Source: Bacteroidia bacterium (GTDB taxonomy: Bacteria; Bacteroidota; Bacteroidia; Bacteroidales; Azobacteroidaceae). Taken from it: 6,535 nt of DNA. The notes beneath the pieces were generated by a model. That model did no database searches, was not told the DNA's origin, and saw only the letters and a list, made by a program, of their open reading frames with translations. Below are positions 1-5,364 of this stretch, piece after piece; the first letter of the stretch is position 1, and every line of letters begins with the position of its first letter. The stretch spans positions 1-6,535 of the forward strand of contig BNTV01000183.1 of NCBI GenBank assembly GCA_025996865.1. Reading direction: 5' to 3'. Position numbers and translations under genes: made by a program.

Positions 1-109
1 TATTTAATAAATATGAAATTGCCGAAAACAGTTTCAAATAATATTTTTAATATTTTGTATATGCAGGATGTTGTTAATCGATGGCAGGATTATGAATTTA
101 ATTATAGAA
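1..109 (+). pseudogene. Host gene of unknown function, upstream piece, interrupted by an IS5-type transposase gene
   Basis: The first plus-strand frame is open from the window edge and reads through residues such as DVVNRWQDYEFNYR before running into the transposase gene that lies on the other strand. The true start is outside the window. If the duplicated GAA (107-109 and 948-950) is counted once, the frame joins exactly onto the piece at 948-1150, giving about 100 continuous residues. I do not recognise the family. The joined C-terminus, with its DEYGNWT motif and a final basic/aromatic stretch, resembles the ends of Bacteroidota surface or YD-like hypothetical proteins, but that is only an impression. 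The frame itself is seen; the join is inferred. Confidence 0.55.
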
Positions 110-947
110 GTCATTTAGACTTTTTCTTTTGTTTAATTTTTTTGAGTAAAATGACGATGAAAGCAATATAGTTGAAACTTTCCCAACTTGTCACGGTGAC
201 ATCAAAACGATTCAAAATCGACCTGAAGCTATCCATCCAGGCATTGGTTCTTTCAATACTATATCTTTCTTTATAAAGCATTTCATCCAACAAATAATCA
301 TCATCTTCATTTCCGTTGCTATTGCGTCTGTTAAAATCCACATTAGCATGAATCCCCTCCCTGAAGCATGTCAATCTGAACTCTTTGGAGTCAAAACCGG
401 AATCGGCATTAATGAACAGCCCGTCTATTGCAATTCCGGCAGAGGAAACCGTATCAAACATATCCTTTAACGCACGTTCAATTTGGTATAAGTCGTGATG
501 ATTTCCTGCTATGGGAGAAGATAATGCCAATGGCAAGCCTTGTCGATCCGTGAGGAAAAGCGAATTAGTCGTTTTCCTGCTTTTCCTTCCCTGATAAGCA
601 ACCTCTTCGCCGCCGCGAAGAGCTGTTGTATGACTTCCATCGATATCCGCACTGGATAAATCCAACTCCGATTTATGTTTCTTCAGCAACGATATCCAAC
701 TTTGTTTCCAATCTCCGTTTTTGCACCATTTGCGAAAGTGCCAAAACACGGCTTGATAACTTAGTACGACTTCTGAAAAAAGACTCTTGACCGGCAGTAA
801 GTGCCATTGACAGCCTGTTTTCAATTTGTATAAAATACAATTAACTGTTTCGGACAGACTACTCTTAGTCTTAAATCCTCTTTTTGCTACCGATAAATGA
901 GGTAAAATCTCCGAATTTATCGTATCTTTGTCGAGTACTTGGTACAT
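110..947 (-). mobile_element. IS5-family insertion sequence (ends not defined)
   Basis: The element is essentially the transposase gene. A GAA triplet flanks it on both sides (107-109 and 948-950), which could be a 3-bp target duplication of the size some IS5 groups make. However, I cannot find terminal inverted repeats: the left end reads GTCATTTAGACTTTTTC inward, and nothing comparable occurs in inverted orientation on the right near 940-1000. The right end therefore may be truncated, or the real ends may differ from those given. The boundaries are approximate. Confidence 0.5.
111..947 (-). CDS. IS5-family (IS1031-like) DDE transposase, intact frame
   Basis: This 278-residue protein should cut and rejoin the ends of its own insertion sequence. 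The N-terminal third (about residues 1-80, with KTGCQWHLLP and the segment around VFWHFRKWCKNGDW) is the usual IS5 DUF4096-like region. The catalytic triad is D103 in ADIDGSH, D182 in NADSGFD and E232 in YSIERTNAW. The spacing of Y225, R228 and E232 fits the IS5 Y-xx-R-xxx-E signature. The C-terminus is a lysine-rich tail. Length is normal for the group and no stop or frameshift is visible. The start is an ATG; I see no good ribosome-binding site or promoter upstream, because the bases right after the ATG boundary already appear to belong to the interrupted host gene. The protein may thus be intact but poorly expressed. Confidence 0.9.
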   Translation of the reverse strand: MYQVLDKDTINSEILPHLSVAKRGFKTKSSLSETVNCILYKLKTGCQWHLLPVKSLFSEVVLSYQAVFWHFRKWCKNGDWKQSWISLLKKHKSELDLSSADIDGSHTTALRGGEEVAYQGRKSRKTTNSLFLTDRQGLPLALSSPIAGNHHDLYQIERALKDMFDTVSSAGIAIDGLFINADSGFDSKEFRLTCFREGIHANVDFNRRNSNGNEDDDYLLDEMLYKERYSIERTNAWMDSFRSILNRFDVTVTSWESFNYIAFIVILLKKIKQKKKSK

Positions 948-1150
948 GAAAGGGACAATTAACCGATGATATAACAGAGGGTAGTAAAGAGCGTGTGTAT
1001 GAGGATGTATTTGTTTGGAGTGATACAGAGATGAATAAATTTCATATTCGTTATTCTACCTTTGACGAATATGGAAATTGGACACGAAGTTATTTTATAA
1101 CAAAAAAAGGTAAGAAATTGCGTTCGAAAAGAGAAATAGAATATTGGTAG
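948..1150 (+). pseudogene. Host gene of unknown function, C-terminal piece after the IS insertion
   Basis: Read in frame from 950, the plus strand gives about 66 residues with no stop until TAG at 1148-1150. Recognisable stretches include EDVFVWSDTEMNKFHIRYS, FDEYGNWTRSYFIT and the ending KREIEYW. The composition (alternating charged and aromatic residues, a GNWT turn) looks like real protein. It is in frame with the piece at 1-109 if the GAA triplet at the IS boundary is a target duplication. With no start of its own, it is the tail of the disrupted gene. Function is unknown. Confidence 0.6.
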
Positions 1151-1154
1151 AAAT

Positions 1155-1391
1155 GACTAAAAGCGCGGCGGCAATTTTACCAAAGATGTGTAAAAGCAAA
1201 CCTTTAGTAGAGCGAACTTTCGAAGCTCTTTGAATAGTTGTTTTTTCATTCAGCCAATTAAAAAAAGACTCAATAGGTTGCCTGACAGAAGATACAGCAC
1301 GGGAAAAGATGTCATTACAGGCTTTTTCCCTTTGCCTGATATTTTCAGGTTCACCTTTTACAAGCTTTACAGGAGTTAGCATGGTAAAATT
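1155..1391 (-). pseudogene. C-terminal fragment of a DDE transposase, probably IS982-like
   Basis: The minus strand encodes about 75 family-like residues: TPVKLVKGEPENIRQ, then RQPIESFFNWLNEKTTIQ, then ASKVRSTKGLLLHIFGKIAAA. The glutamate in RQPIESFF would be the last acid of the DDE triad. This matches C-termini that I associate with IS982-like (DDE_Tnp_1_3-type) Bacteroidota transposases; the family name is from memory and less certain than the transposase call. The N-terminal two thirds with the two catalytic aspartates are absent, and the ATG at 1380-1382 is internal to the original protein. The hydrophobic tail read towards 1095 runs backwards through the host gene and is not part of the transposase. 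The right edge, where it meets the IS1634-type remnant, lies around 1382-1394. Confidence 0.6.
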
Positions 1392-2124
1392 GTTTGAAGT
1401 TTCTTTTTCGCCGCTTTAGCCTGTGTCGGACAGTGTTCACAAGCCAGTACGCCAGCAACCCAAGATGTAAATGCGCTTCGCTCGCCTCGTCCTTCTTGTG
1501 GTAAACCGGACGAAGGTCGAGGTCGGTCTTCAAACAGCGGAAACTGCTCTCTCTTTTCAACCACAACGGCGGGCTGCAACTGCCACGTTACTGCGGTACA
1601 AATTTCTTTCGTATCTTTCTTTTTGTAATCTTATTTACAGGATAACCGGTTAATTCACAGATGCTTGAATTTTCACGGATAAAATCTACCGTTTTCAATT
1701 CCGAAGCCGGATAAACCACTCGCGAAACAATATGTGTCAGAGCAAGTTGCACGTTTTCCTCTTCCCAACCACGCATGCGAAGAAACTTGTCAACTCCCAG
1801 TTCCTGCAATGCCTGCAAACTCATCCATTCGGCGCCCGACTCCCTGACATCTTCATTTTTAAGCGTAGATAAATCAACCGTTTCCCATTCTTTTGCTTCC
1901 GACTGGATTTTCCTTACAAGGTCGATTTTTTTCTCTTTTACCAGACGGTTAAATACATAATGTGTAAATTTTTCGGCTTTTTCTTCGAGCGCGAAAAGCG
2001 GGTGCGAACTTGCAAGCATGCCGTTCAATTTATTGGCGATTTCGTTGAACGGCAGATTGTTGTCCACGTCTTTTCCCAACGTAAGAATGGTCCGCTGACT
2101 TTGACTGATGTCAAATCCTGATTC
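1392..2124 (-). pseudogene. IS1634-family transposase remnant with internal deletion and stop codon
   Basis: The upstream part (about 2124 down to 1591) gives QRTILTLGKDVDNN, YVFNRLVKEKKID, ALQELGVDKFLRMRGWEE and SRVVYPASELKTVDFIRE, the N-terminal region of IS1634-type transposases. It stops at a TAA (1588-1590). The same reading frame then continues with FRCLKTDLDLRPVYHKKD and HLHLGLLAYWLVNTVRH, which belong near the C-terminus of such proteins. The catalytic core, roughly 300 residues in full-length relatives of about 550-600, is missing between them. The first tens of residues are also missing (an in-frame stop at 2125-2127 precedes the recognisable part), as is the tail after the LVNTVRHRLK motif. 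The gene is dead, and no terminal inverted repeats could be assigned. Confidence 0.8.
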
Positions 2125-2161
2125 TCAGATGATTTTATGCCTGATTTTGATCCTTTTTTAA

Positions 2162-2179
2162 CTAAATTTTAACATTTAG
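2162..2179. repeat. Short inverted repeat CTAAAT...ATTTAG
   Basis: A 6-bp perfect inverted repeat with a 6-base spacer lies between the IS1634-type remnant and the rplS terminator. It is short and AT-rich, so it may be chance. It could also be a leftover IS end. Otherwise the stretch 2125-2230 holds nothing I recognise. Confidence 0.25.
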
Positions 2180-2231
2180 ATGGGCGGGGCCTGCAATGTG
2201 GGTTAAATCTTATAGTTTCAGTAAAACAGAA

Positions 2232-2258
2232 AGAGGCTGCCCTTTCAAGACAGCCTCT
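2232..2258 (-). terminator. Rho-independent terminator of rplS
   Basis: AGAGGCTG (2232-2239) and CAGCCTCT (2251-2258) form a perfect 8-bp GC-rich stem with an 11-base loop. On the minus strand the stem is followed by TTCTGTTTTAC, a partly interrupted U-tract. It begins about 30 bases after the rplS stop codon, the expected place for its terminator. The symmetric stem could also weaken readthrough from the left, but that side has no good U-tract. Confidence 0.75.
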
Positions 2259-2288
2259 ACCTATTTTTAATAAAATCAAAATCTCGCC

Positions 2289-2642
2289 TTAAACTCTTTT
2301 TTCTTTGATTCTCGCTTTCTTACCGGTAAGCTTACGCAAATAATACAATTTGGCGCGGCGAACTTTACCTACTTTGTTCAAAACAATACTGTCGATAAAC
2401 GGTGAATTTAACGGGAAAATACGTTCAACACCTACATTATCCGACATTTTCCGTACCGTAAAACGTTTTTGATCGCCATGACCGGCAATTTTAATGATTA
2501 CACCGCGATATTGCTGAATACGTTCTTTGTTTCCTTCTTTGATCCGGTAGGCTACCGTAACGGTATCTCCGCTCTTGAATTGAGGAAATTTTTGTTCTTT
2601 CGGGTTTGCAAAAGCTTGTTCCGCAACTTTAATTAAATCCAT
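2289..2642 (-). CDS. rplS: 50S ribosomal protein L19
   Basis: L19 is a protein of the large ribosomal subunit that sits at the interface with the 30S subunit. The 117 residues match the usual length (about 115-120). Family hallmarks are visible: [16 protein letters not shown] near residues 22-37, [10 protein letters not shown] at 43-52, [20 protein letters not shown] at 61-80 and the basic C-terminal block [19 protein letters not shown] at 93-111. The ATG at 2642 gives the standard N-terminus (MDLIKVAEQ). No clear Shine-Dalgarno sequence precedes it, which is common in Bacteroidota. It has its own promoter (2731-2761) and terminator (2232-2258), so it is probably transcribed alone. It is the one clear housekeeping gene here and anchors the region as chromosomal. 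Confidence 0.98.
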   Translation of the reverse strand: MDLIKVAEQAFANPKEQKFPQFKSGDTVTVAYRIKEGNKERIQQYRGVIIKIAGHGDQKRFTVRKMSDNVGVERIFPLNSPFIDSIVLNKVGKVRRAKLYYLRKLTGKKARIKEKRV

Positions 2643-2687
2643 GATTAATAGCTATTTTATAGTTTCAAAAACCCAAACGCAACATTC

Positions 2688-2708
2688 GCGAGCCACTCTT
2701 TTTCTCGC
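2688..2708 (-). promoter_or_regulatory. Possible hairpin in the rplS 5' leader
   Basis: GCGAG (2688-2692) and CTCGC (2704-2708) can form a 5-bp GC stem in the roughly 80-nt leader predicted between the rplS promoter and start codon. A 10-bp palindrome AATAGCTATT (2647-2656) lies a few bases before the ATG. Ribosomal protein genes, including rplS in some bacteria, can be autoregulated through leader structures. Whether this leader does so is inference. Confidence 0.3.
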
Positions 2709-2730
2709 CAGCGGTTACGTAAAGCGGGTG

Positions 2731-2761
2731 CAAAGATAATTATTTTTTTTGTAAAATCAAA
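2731..2761 (-). promoter_or_regulatory. Bacteroidota sigma-70-type promoter of rplS
   Basis: On the minus strand TTTG (2758-2761) is followed after exactly 19 bases by TATCTTTG (2731-2738), a perfect match to the Bacteroidota -33 TTTG and -7 TAnnTTTG boxes. Transcription would begin around 2724, leaving a leader of about 80 nt before rplS. The spacer is a run of A/T-rich sequence. Confidence 0.85.
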
Positions 2762-2844
2762 TTTTTTTTATTTTCGATTTACCGGCAAACGCATTTTGAT
2801 TTAACAAATTTCAAATACTAAACTTATGCCTACTCCGTTTTTAT

Positions 2845-3261
2845 TTGGAACAAACATTTTTTGTGAATGTTTATACACAATATTCACAGGCATCAGAAGA
2901 AAAAATTGCAGCGCCTTCTTATGTTTATTTGTTTGACGAAAACGGTAAAACTATTGACAAGGACAAAAGTTATTATTCTTTCTATCGGGACAATTCCATT
3001 ACTTATACAGACGGTTCTACGGATGTATACAAATACAAATCACCTGTAACATCCGGTATAAATACGTTTGAAAAGATACCAAGCGGGAAATATACTTTAT
3101 TTGTTGTATATGTTTCATACGGGTATGTGGATGCCGCTTCATCTAAAAATATTGTCGTGGACGAGGCCTATAATATGAAAACAGAAAAAAAAGTGTTTTT
3201 GTACAGGGGTTCTTCGAGTTCGGTAAATTATGGATACCAAGATTGGAATGAAACTTGGTAA
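2845..3261 (+). pseudogene. Lipoprotein-like protein of unknown function, probably 5'-truncated
   Basis: The frame encodes 138 residues from a TTG and is open back to 2800, but without an ATG or a signal peptide. The sequence is rich in Tyr, Ser and Thr and has the beta-sandwich feel of small Bacteroidota secreted lipoproteins: APSYVYLFDENGKTIDKD, TSGINTFEKIPSGKYTLFV, then a C-terminal GYQDWNETW. The stretch with IPSGKYTLFVVY resembles Ig-like or carboxypeptidase-regulatory-like strands. Relatives would be expected to begin with an export signal and lipobox cysteine, and none is found in any frame upstream. I therefore suspect that the 5' end was lost next to the rplS promoter. No plus-strand promoter is visible. 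Alternatively it is a short cytosolic protein starting at TTG. The C-terminal part appears intact up to TAA. Confidence 0.55.
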
Positions 3262-3370
3262 ATAAAAACGATTCCTTTGAAAACCATGTGTTTTGGCAGC
3301 CTGTTTTCGCAAGATTGTGGGTTGCTTTTTTGTTGCCGGCTTTGGATAAAAAAAGAAGACTAAAACAGGA

Positions 3371-3391
3371 TTAGTCCCTATTTTAGTCCCT
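3371..3391 (+). repeat. Direct repeat TTAGTCCCT, 12-bp period
   Basis: TTAGTCCCT occurs at 3371-3379 and again at 3383-3391, so the copies sit nearly one helical turn apart. Together with its position ahead of an integrase gene, this fits paired protein-binding sites, for example integrase arm sites. That role is inference. Confidence 0.45.
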
Positions 3392-3400
3392 TTTGTTTTT

Positions 3401-3421
3401 AACTCTTTGTATTTCAGAGTT
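3401..3421. repeat. Inverted repeat AACTCT/AGAGTT, candidate recombination core
   Basis: AACTCT (3401-3406) and AGAGTT (3416-3421) flank a 9-base centre, TTGTATTTC. Neither strand shows a following T-run, so it is unlikely to be a terminator. Inverted arms around a central spacer of 6-9 bases are what a tyrosine recombinase core site looks like. It lies about 195 bases before the integrase start. It is a candidate for the crossover site only. Confidence 0.35.
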
Positions 3422-3483
3422 TAGAGTGGTATGGACGGATCTATAACCTATAATATCATAAAAAATCATATACTATCAATTAT

Positions 3484-3497
3484 CTGTTTATAAACAG
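3484..3497. repeat. 14-bp palindrome CTGTTTATAAACAG
   Basis: A perfect 14-bp palindrome sits about 43 bases upstream of the -33 box of the integrase promoter. A dimeric DNA-binding protein could use it as an operator or as an accessory site for recombination. Its AT-rich core also makes a chance origin possible. Confidence 0.45.
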
Positions 3498-3539
3498 GTT
3501 ATTATAAAGCTATTTTCAAATGAAATATCTCGAAATATA

Positions 3540-3571
3540 TTTGCATATATCAAAAATTGGGTGTAATTTTG
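3540..3571 (+). promoter_or_regulatory. Bacteroidota sigma-70-type promoter of the integrase gene
   Basis: TTTG (3540-3543), then 20 bases, then TAATTTTG (3564-3571): both boxes match the Bacteroidota consensus at normal spacing. The start of transcription would be near 3578, giving a leader of about 39 nt before the integrase ATG. The -7 box overlaps a repeated GGGTGT motif that could be a protein-binding site. Confidence 0.75.
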
Positions 3572-3582
3572 GGTGTGAATTT
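3559..3582 (+). repeat. Imperfect tandem repeat of GGGTGTAATTTT
   Basis: GGGTGTAATTTT (3559-3570) is directly followed by GGGTGTGAATTT (3571-3582), 10 of 12 bases identical. The pair covers the -7 box and the predicted transcription start of the integrase gene. A protein bound here, possibly the integrase itself, would block its own promoter. Confidence 0.5.
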
Positions 3583-3616
3583 CGGGCGATTTTTGCCTTT
3601 AAAATCTTGAAATGTT

Positions 3617-4906
3617 ATGATTATTAAGAGGAACATTATTTTTGCACTTGAAAGCCGTAAGAAAAACGGCGTAGTGGTTATGGATAACATGCCTATCCGT
3701 ATGCGGGTGGTTTATGGCGGTCAGCGGATTGATTTCAGTACGGGTTATCGGATTGACGCATCCAAATGGGATTCTGAAAAACAGCGTGTTAAAAATGGAT
3801 GTACAAACAAACTCAAACAAAGCGCATCCGAAATCAATGCCGATTTGTTGATGTATTATACCGACATTCAAAATATTTTCAAGGAGTTTGAGGTTCAGAA
3901 CATCAATCCTTCGCCCGAAGAATTGAAAGAATCCTTTGCCAACCGTTACAAACAACCTGAAACAGAACAACAAATTATTGAGGAAAAGCCCAAAATTCTT
4001 TTCAATGCTGCCTTTGACGAGTTTATAAAGGAATGTGGCAACCAGAACAGTTGGGGAAATGCTACCTACGAAAAATTCAAAGCTGTACGCAACCATTTGA
4101 AAGAGTATGACAATCATCCCAATTTTGAAAAATTGGATGACAATTGGTTTTCAGACTATATGAATTACTTGCGGAAGTTGGATATGCGGAACAACACCAT
4201 TGAAAAACAAATCAATTACCTGAAATGGTTTTTGCGTTGGTCTGTGAAGAAAGGCTATAACGAAAATATGTCGTTCGATTCCTACAAACCTAAACTGAAA
4301 AACGCACCGAAAAAAGTTATCTTTTTGACATGGAAAGAATTAAACCAATTACGCGATTTTGCAATACCTGAAACGAAAAAATACCTTGAACGTGTCCGAG
4401 ATGTATTTTTGTTTTGTTGTTTCACAGGCTTGCGACATTCCGATGTGTATAATCTCAAACGTAGCGATGTAAAAGATAATCACATTGAAATTACCACGAT
4501 TAAAACAGCGGATAACCTTATCATAGAACTGAATATCCATAGCAAAACCATAGTCAACAAATATAAGGACGTTGCTTTTGAAGACGATAAGGCTTTGCCT
4601 GTTATATCCAATCAAAAGATGAATGACTACCTGAAAGAGTTGGCGGAACTGGCAGAAATCAACGAGCCTGTTCGCGAAACATACTATAAGGGCAATCAAC
4701 GCATAGATGAAGTTATGCCCAAATACGCACTATTGGGAACTCACGCCGCCCGAAGAACGTTTATCTGCAACGCTTTGTCATTAGGTATTCCGCCACAGGT
4801 GGTTATGAAATGGACAGGACATCATGATTACAAGGCAATGAAGCCCTACATTGATATTGCGGACGATATAAAAGTTAGCGCAATGGATAAGTTCAATCAA
4901 TTATAA
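3617..4906 (+). CDS. Tyrosine recombinase / integrase of a mobilizable element
   Basis: This 429-residue site-specific recombinase should integrate and excise the element. Residues 1-110 look like the N-terminal arm-binding region of Bacteroidota integrases (IRMRVVYGGQRIDFSTGYRI near 27-46). Residues about 125-225 are the SAM-like core-binding domain. Residues about 230-429 are the catalytic domain. The catalytic set is complete: R273 in FTGLRHSDV, K296 in TIKTAD, H376 and R379 in GTHAARRTF, H402 in WTGHHDY and nucleophile Y411 in MKPYID. Length is normal for the family. The ATG at 3617 is preceded by a good promoter about 46 bases upstream. It is the first gene of the element, followed after 126 bases by the DUF3853 gene, which has a promoter of its own. 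It is clearly a phage-type integrase and not XerC/D, since it has the long N-terminal region. Confidence 0.95.
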   Translation: MIIKRNIIFALESRKKNGVVVMDNMPIRMRVVYGGQRIDFSTGYRIDASKWDSEKQRVKNGCTNKLKQSASEINADLLMYYTDIQNIFKEFEVQNINPSPEELKESFANRYKQPETEQQIIEEKPKILFNAAFDEFIKECGNQNSWGNATYEKFKAVRNHLKEYDNHPNFEKLDDNWFSDYMNYLRKLDMRNNTIEKQINYLKWFLRWSVKKGYNENMSFDSYKPKLKNAPKKVIFLTWKELNQLRDFAIPETKKYLERVRDVFLFCCFTGLRHSDVYNLKRSDVKDNHIEITTIKTADNLIIELNIHSKTIVNKYKDVAFEDDKALPVISNQKMNDYLKELAELAEINEPVRETYYKGNQRIDEVMPKYALLGTHAARRTFICNALSLGIPPQVVMKWTGHHDYKAMKPYIDIADDIKVSAMDKFNQL

Positions 4907-4979
4907 CTGTTAAAAAAACACCTTTTGTCCTACCTTCGCGGAGCCAACCGCAGCAAACCCCTGCCACTTCTCTCAAACA

Positions 4980-5012
4980 TTTGAAATTGTATAATATCCT
5001 GTTGTATTTTTG
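4980..5012 (+). promoter_or_regulatory. Bacteroidota sigma-70-type promoter of the DUF3853-ATPase operon
   Basis: TTTG (4980-4983), 21 bases, then TATTTTTG (5005-5012) match the -33 and -7 boxes. The predicted start near 5019 leaves a very short leader of about 14 nt before the ATG at 5033. Two nested inverted repeats overlap this promoter, suggesting tight control. Confidence 0.75.
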
Positions 5013-5034
5013 CTATCAAAATATGATAGGATAT
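4994..5034. promoter_or_regulatory. Nested inverted repeats over the DUF3853 promoter, candidate operator
   Basis: The outer repeat ATATCCT (4994-5000) / AGGATAT (5028-5034) brackets the -7 box and reaches into the start codon. The inner repeat CTATCA (5013-5018) / TGATAG (5024-5029) sits on the predicted transcription start with a 5-base centre. Placement directly on the promoter and start codon suits an operator for a repressor, possibly the DUF3853 protein it controls. Alternatively the inner repeat folds in the mRNA and hides the start codon. Confidence 0.5.
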
Positions 5035-5335
5035 GAATATCAATGATTTAAAATTAAAGCCGCTTTGGCAAATGACAGGAGAAGAATTTCTTTTCCTGCA
5101 ACAAAATAGCGGACAGAAAGATTTTATTGTTTCACCTGCAATCAATCCGAACAAAAAGTTTGTTTACGGAATACGAGGTATCTCCCAACTTTTCGGGTGC
5201 AGTATGCCGACCGCCAACCGAATCAAGAAAAGCGGGAAGATTGATAAGGCGATAACTCAAATCGGGCGTAAGATTATTGTCGATGCCGAACTTGCCCTTG
5301 AATTGGCAGGACGTAAAACAGGTGGGAGGAAATAG
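5033..5335 (+). CDS. DUF3853 family winged-helix DNA-binding protein
   Basis: A 100-residue protein matching the DUF3853 family found in Bacteroides mobile elements. The N-terminus carries PLWQMTGEEFLFLQQ (10-24). Residues about 44-90 form a MerR/excisionase-like helix-turn-helix: YGIRGISQLFGCSMPTANRI, then a KSGKIDKAITQIGRKIIVD wing and the final helix AELALELAG. The C-terminus is basic (GRKTGGRK). Proteins of this kind next to integrases often act as excision directionality factors or as regulators; which of these applies here is inference. It follows the integrase gene, has its own promoter at 4980-5012, and its last codons contain the GGAGG that serves as a ribosome-binding site for the next gene. 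The ATG start is the only one that fits the family N-terminus. Confidence 0.85.
   Translation: MNINDLKLKPLWQMTGEEFLFLQQNSGQKDFIVSPAINPNKKFVYGIRGISQLFGCSMPTANRIKKSGKIDKAITQIGRKIIVDAELALELAGRKTGGRK
5325..5329 (+). promoter_or_regulatory. Shine-Dalgarno GGAGG before the ATG at 5339
   Basis: GGAGG lies 9 bases ahead of ATG 5339-5341, inside the last codons of the DUF3853 gene. Strong Shine-Dalgarno sequences are uncommon in Bacteroidota, so it argues that translation of the next gene starts at this ATG even though that ATG is not in the frame of the ATPase. Confidence 0.6.
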
Positions 5336-5342
5336 GCGATGG

Positions 5343-5351
5343 AAAAAAAAA
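5343..5351 (+). other. A9 run at the start of the ATPase gene, possible slippage site
   Basis: Nine consecutive A's follow ATGG at 5339-5342. Without slippage the ATG frame gives only 35 residues and ends at TAG 5444-5446. One extra A, or a -1 shift of the ribosome on the run, would yield MEKKNRQQPLSLPEIW and continue into the ATPase. A-runs of nine or more are known sites of transcriptional slippage and also of sequencing or mutational indels. Confidence 0.55.
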
Positions 5352-5364
5352 TCGACAACAGCCA

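Larger units (their letters stand above)
3262..3616. other. Gene-free stretch, likely holding the left end of the mobile element
   Basis: About 355 bases without a supportable gene or tRNA. From left to right it contains a TTAGTCCCT direct repeat (3371-3391), a 6-bp inverted repeat with a 9-base centre (3401-3421), AT-rich sequence, a 14-bp palindrome (3484-3497), and the integrase promoter with a repeated GGGTGT motif (3540-3582). In integrative elements the attachment site normally lies just upstream of, or just beyond, the integrase gene. The boundary between host DNA and element is therefore probably within this stretch, but it cannot be fixed without the other end. Confidence 0.5.

Noticed and set aside
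923..930. TATCTTTG on the plus strand inside the transposase gene, a possible outward promoter into the split host gene
   Set aside because: There is no TTTG box 19-21 bases upstream, so only half of the promoter pattern is present.
1376..1653. Further short open frames on both strands across the IS1634-type remnant
   Set aside because: They overlap the frame with clear IS1634 motifs and have low-complexity, basic composition without family features.
3599..4117. Minus-strand open frame of 172 residues opposite the integrase gene
   Set aside because: It is antisense to the well-supported integrase and is hydrophobic with no family resemblance: a shadow of the real gene.
4932..4955. GCGG/CCGC short hairpin after the integrase stop as a terminator
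   Set aside because: The stem is only 4 bp and no T-run follows, so termination cannot be supported.
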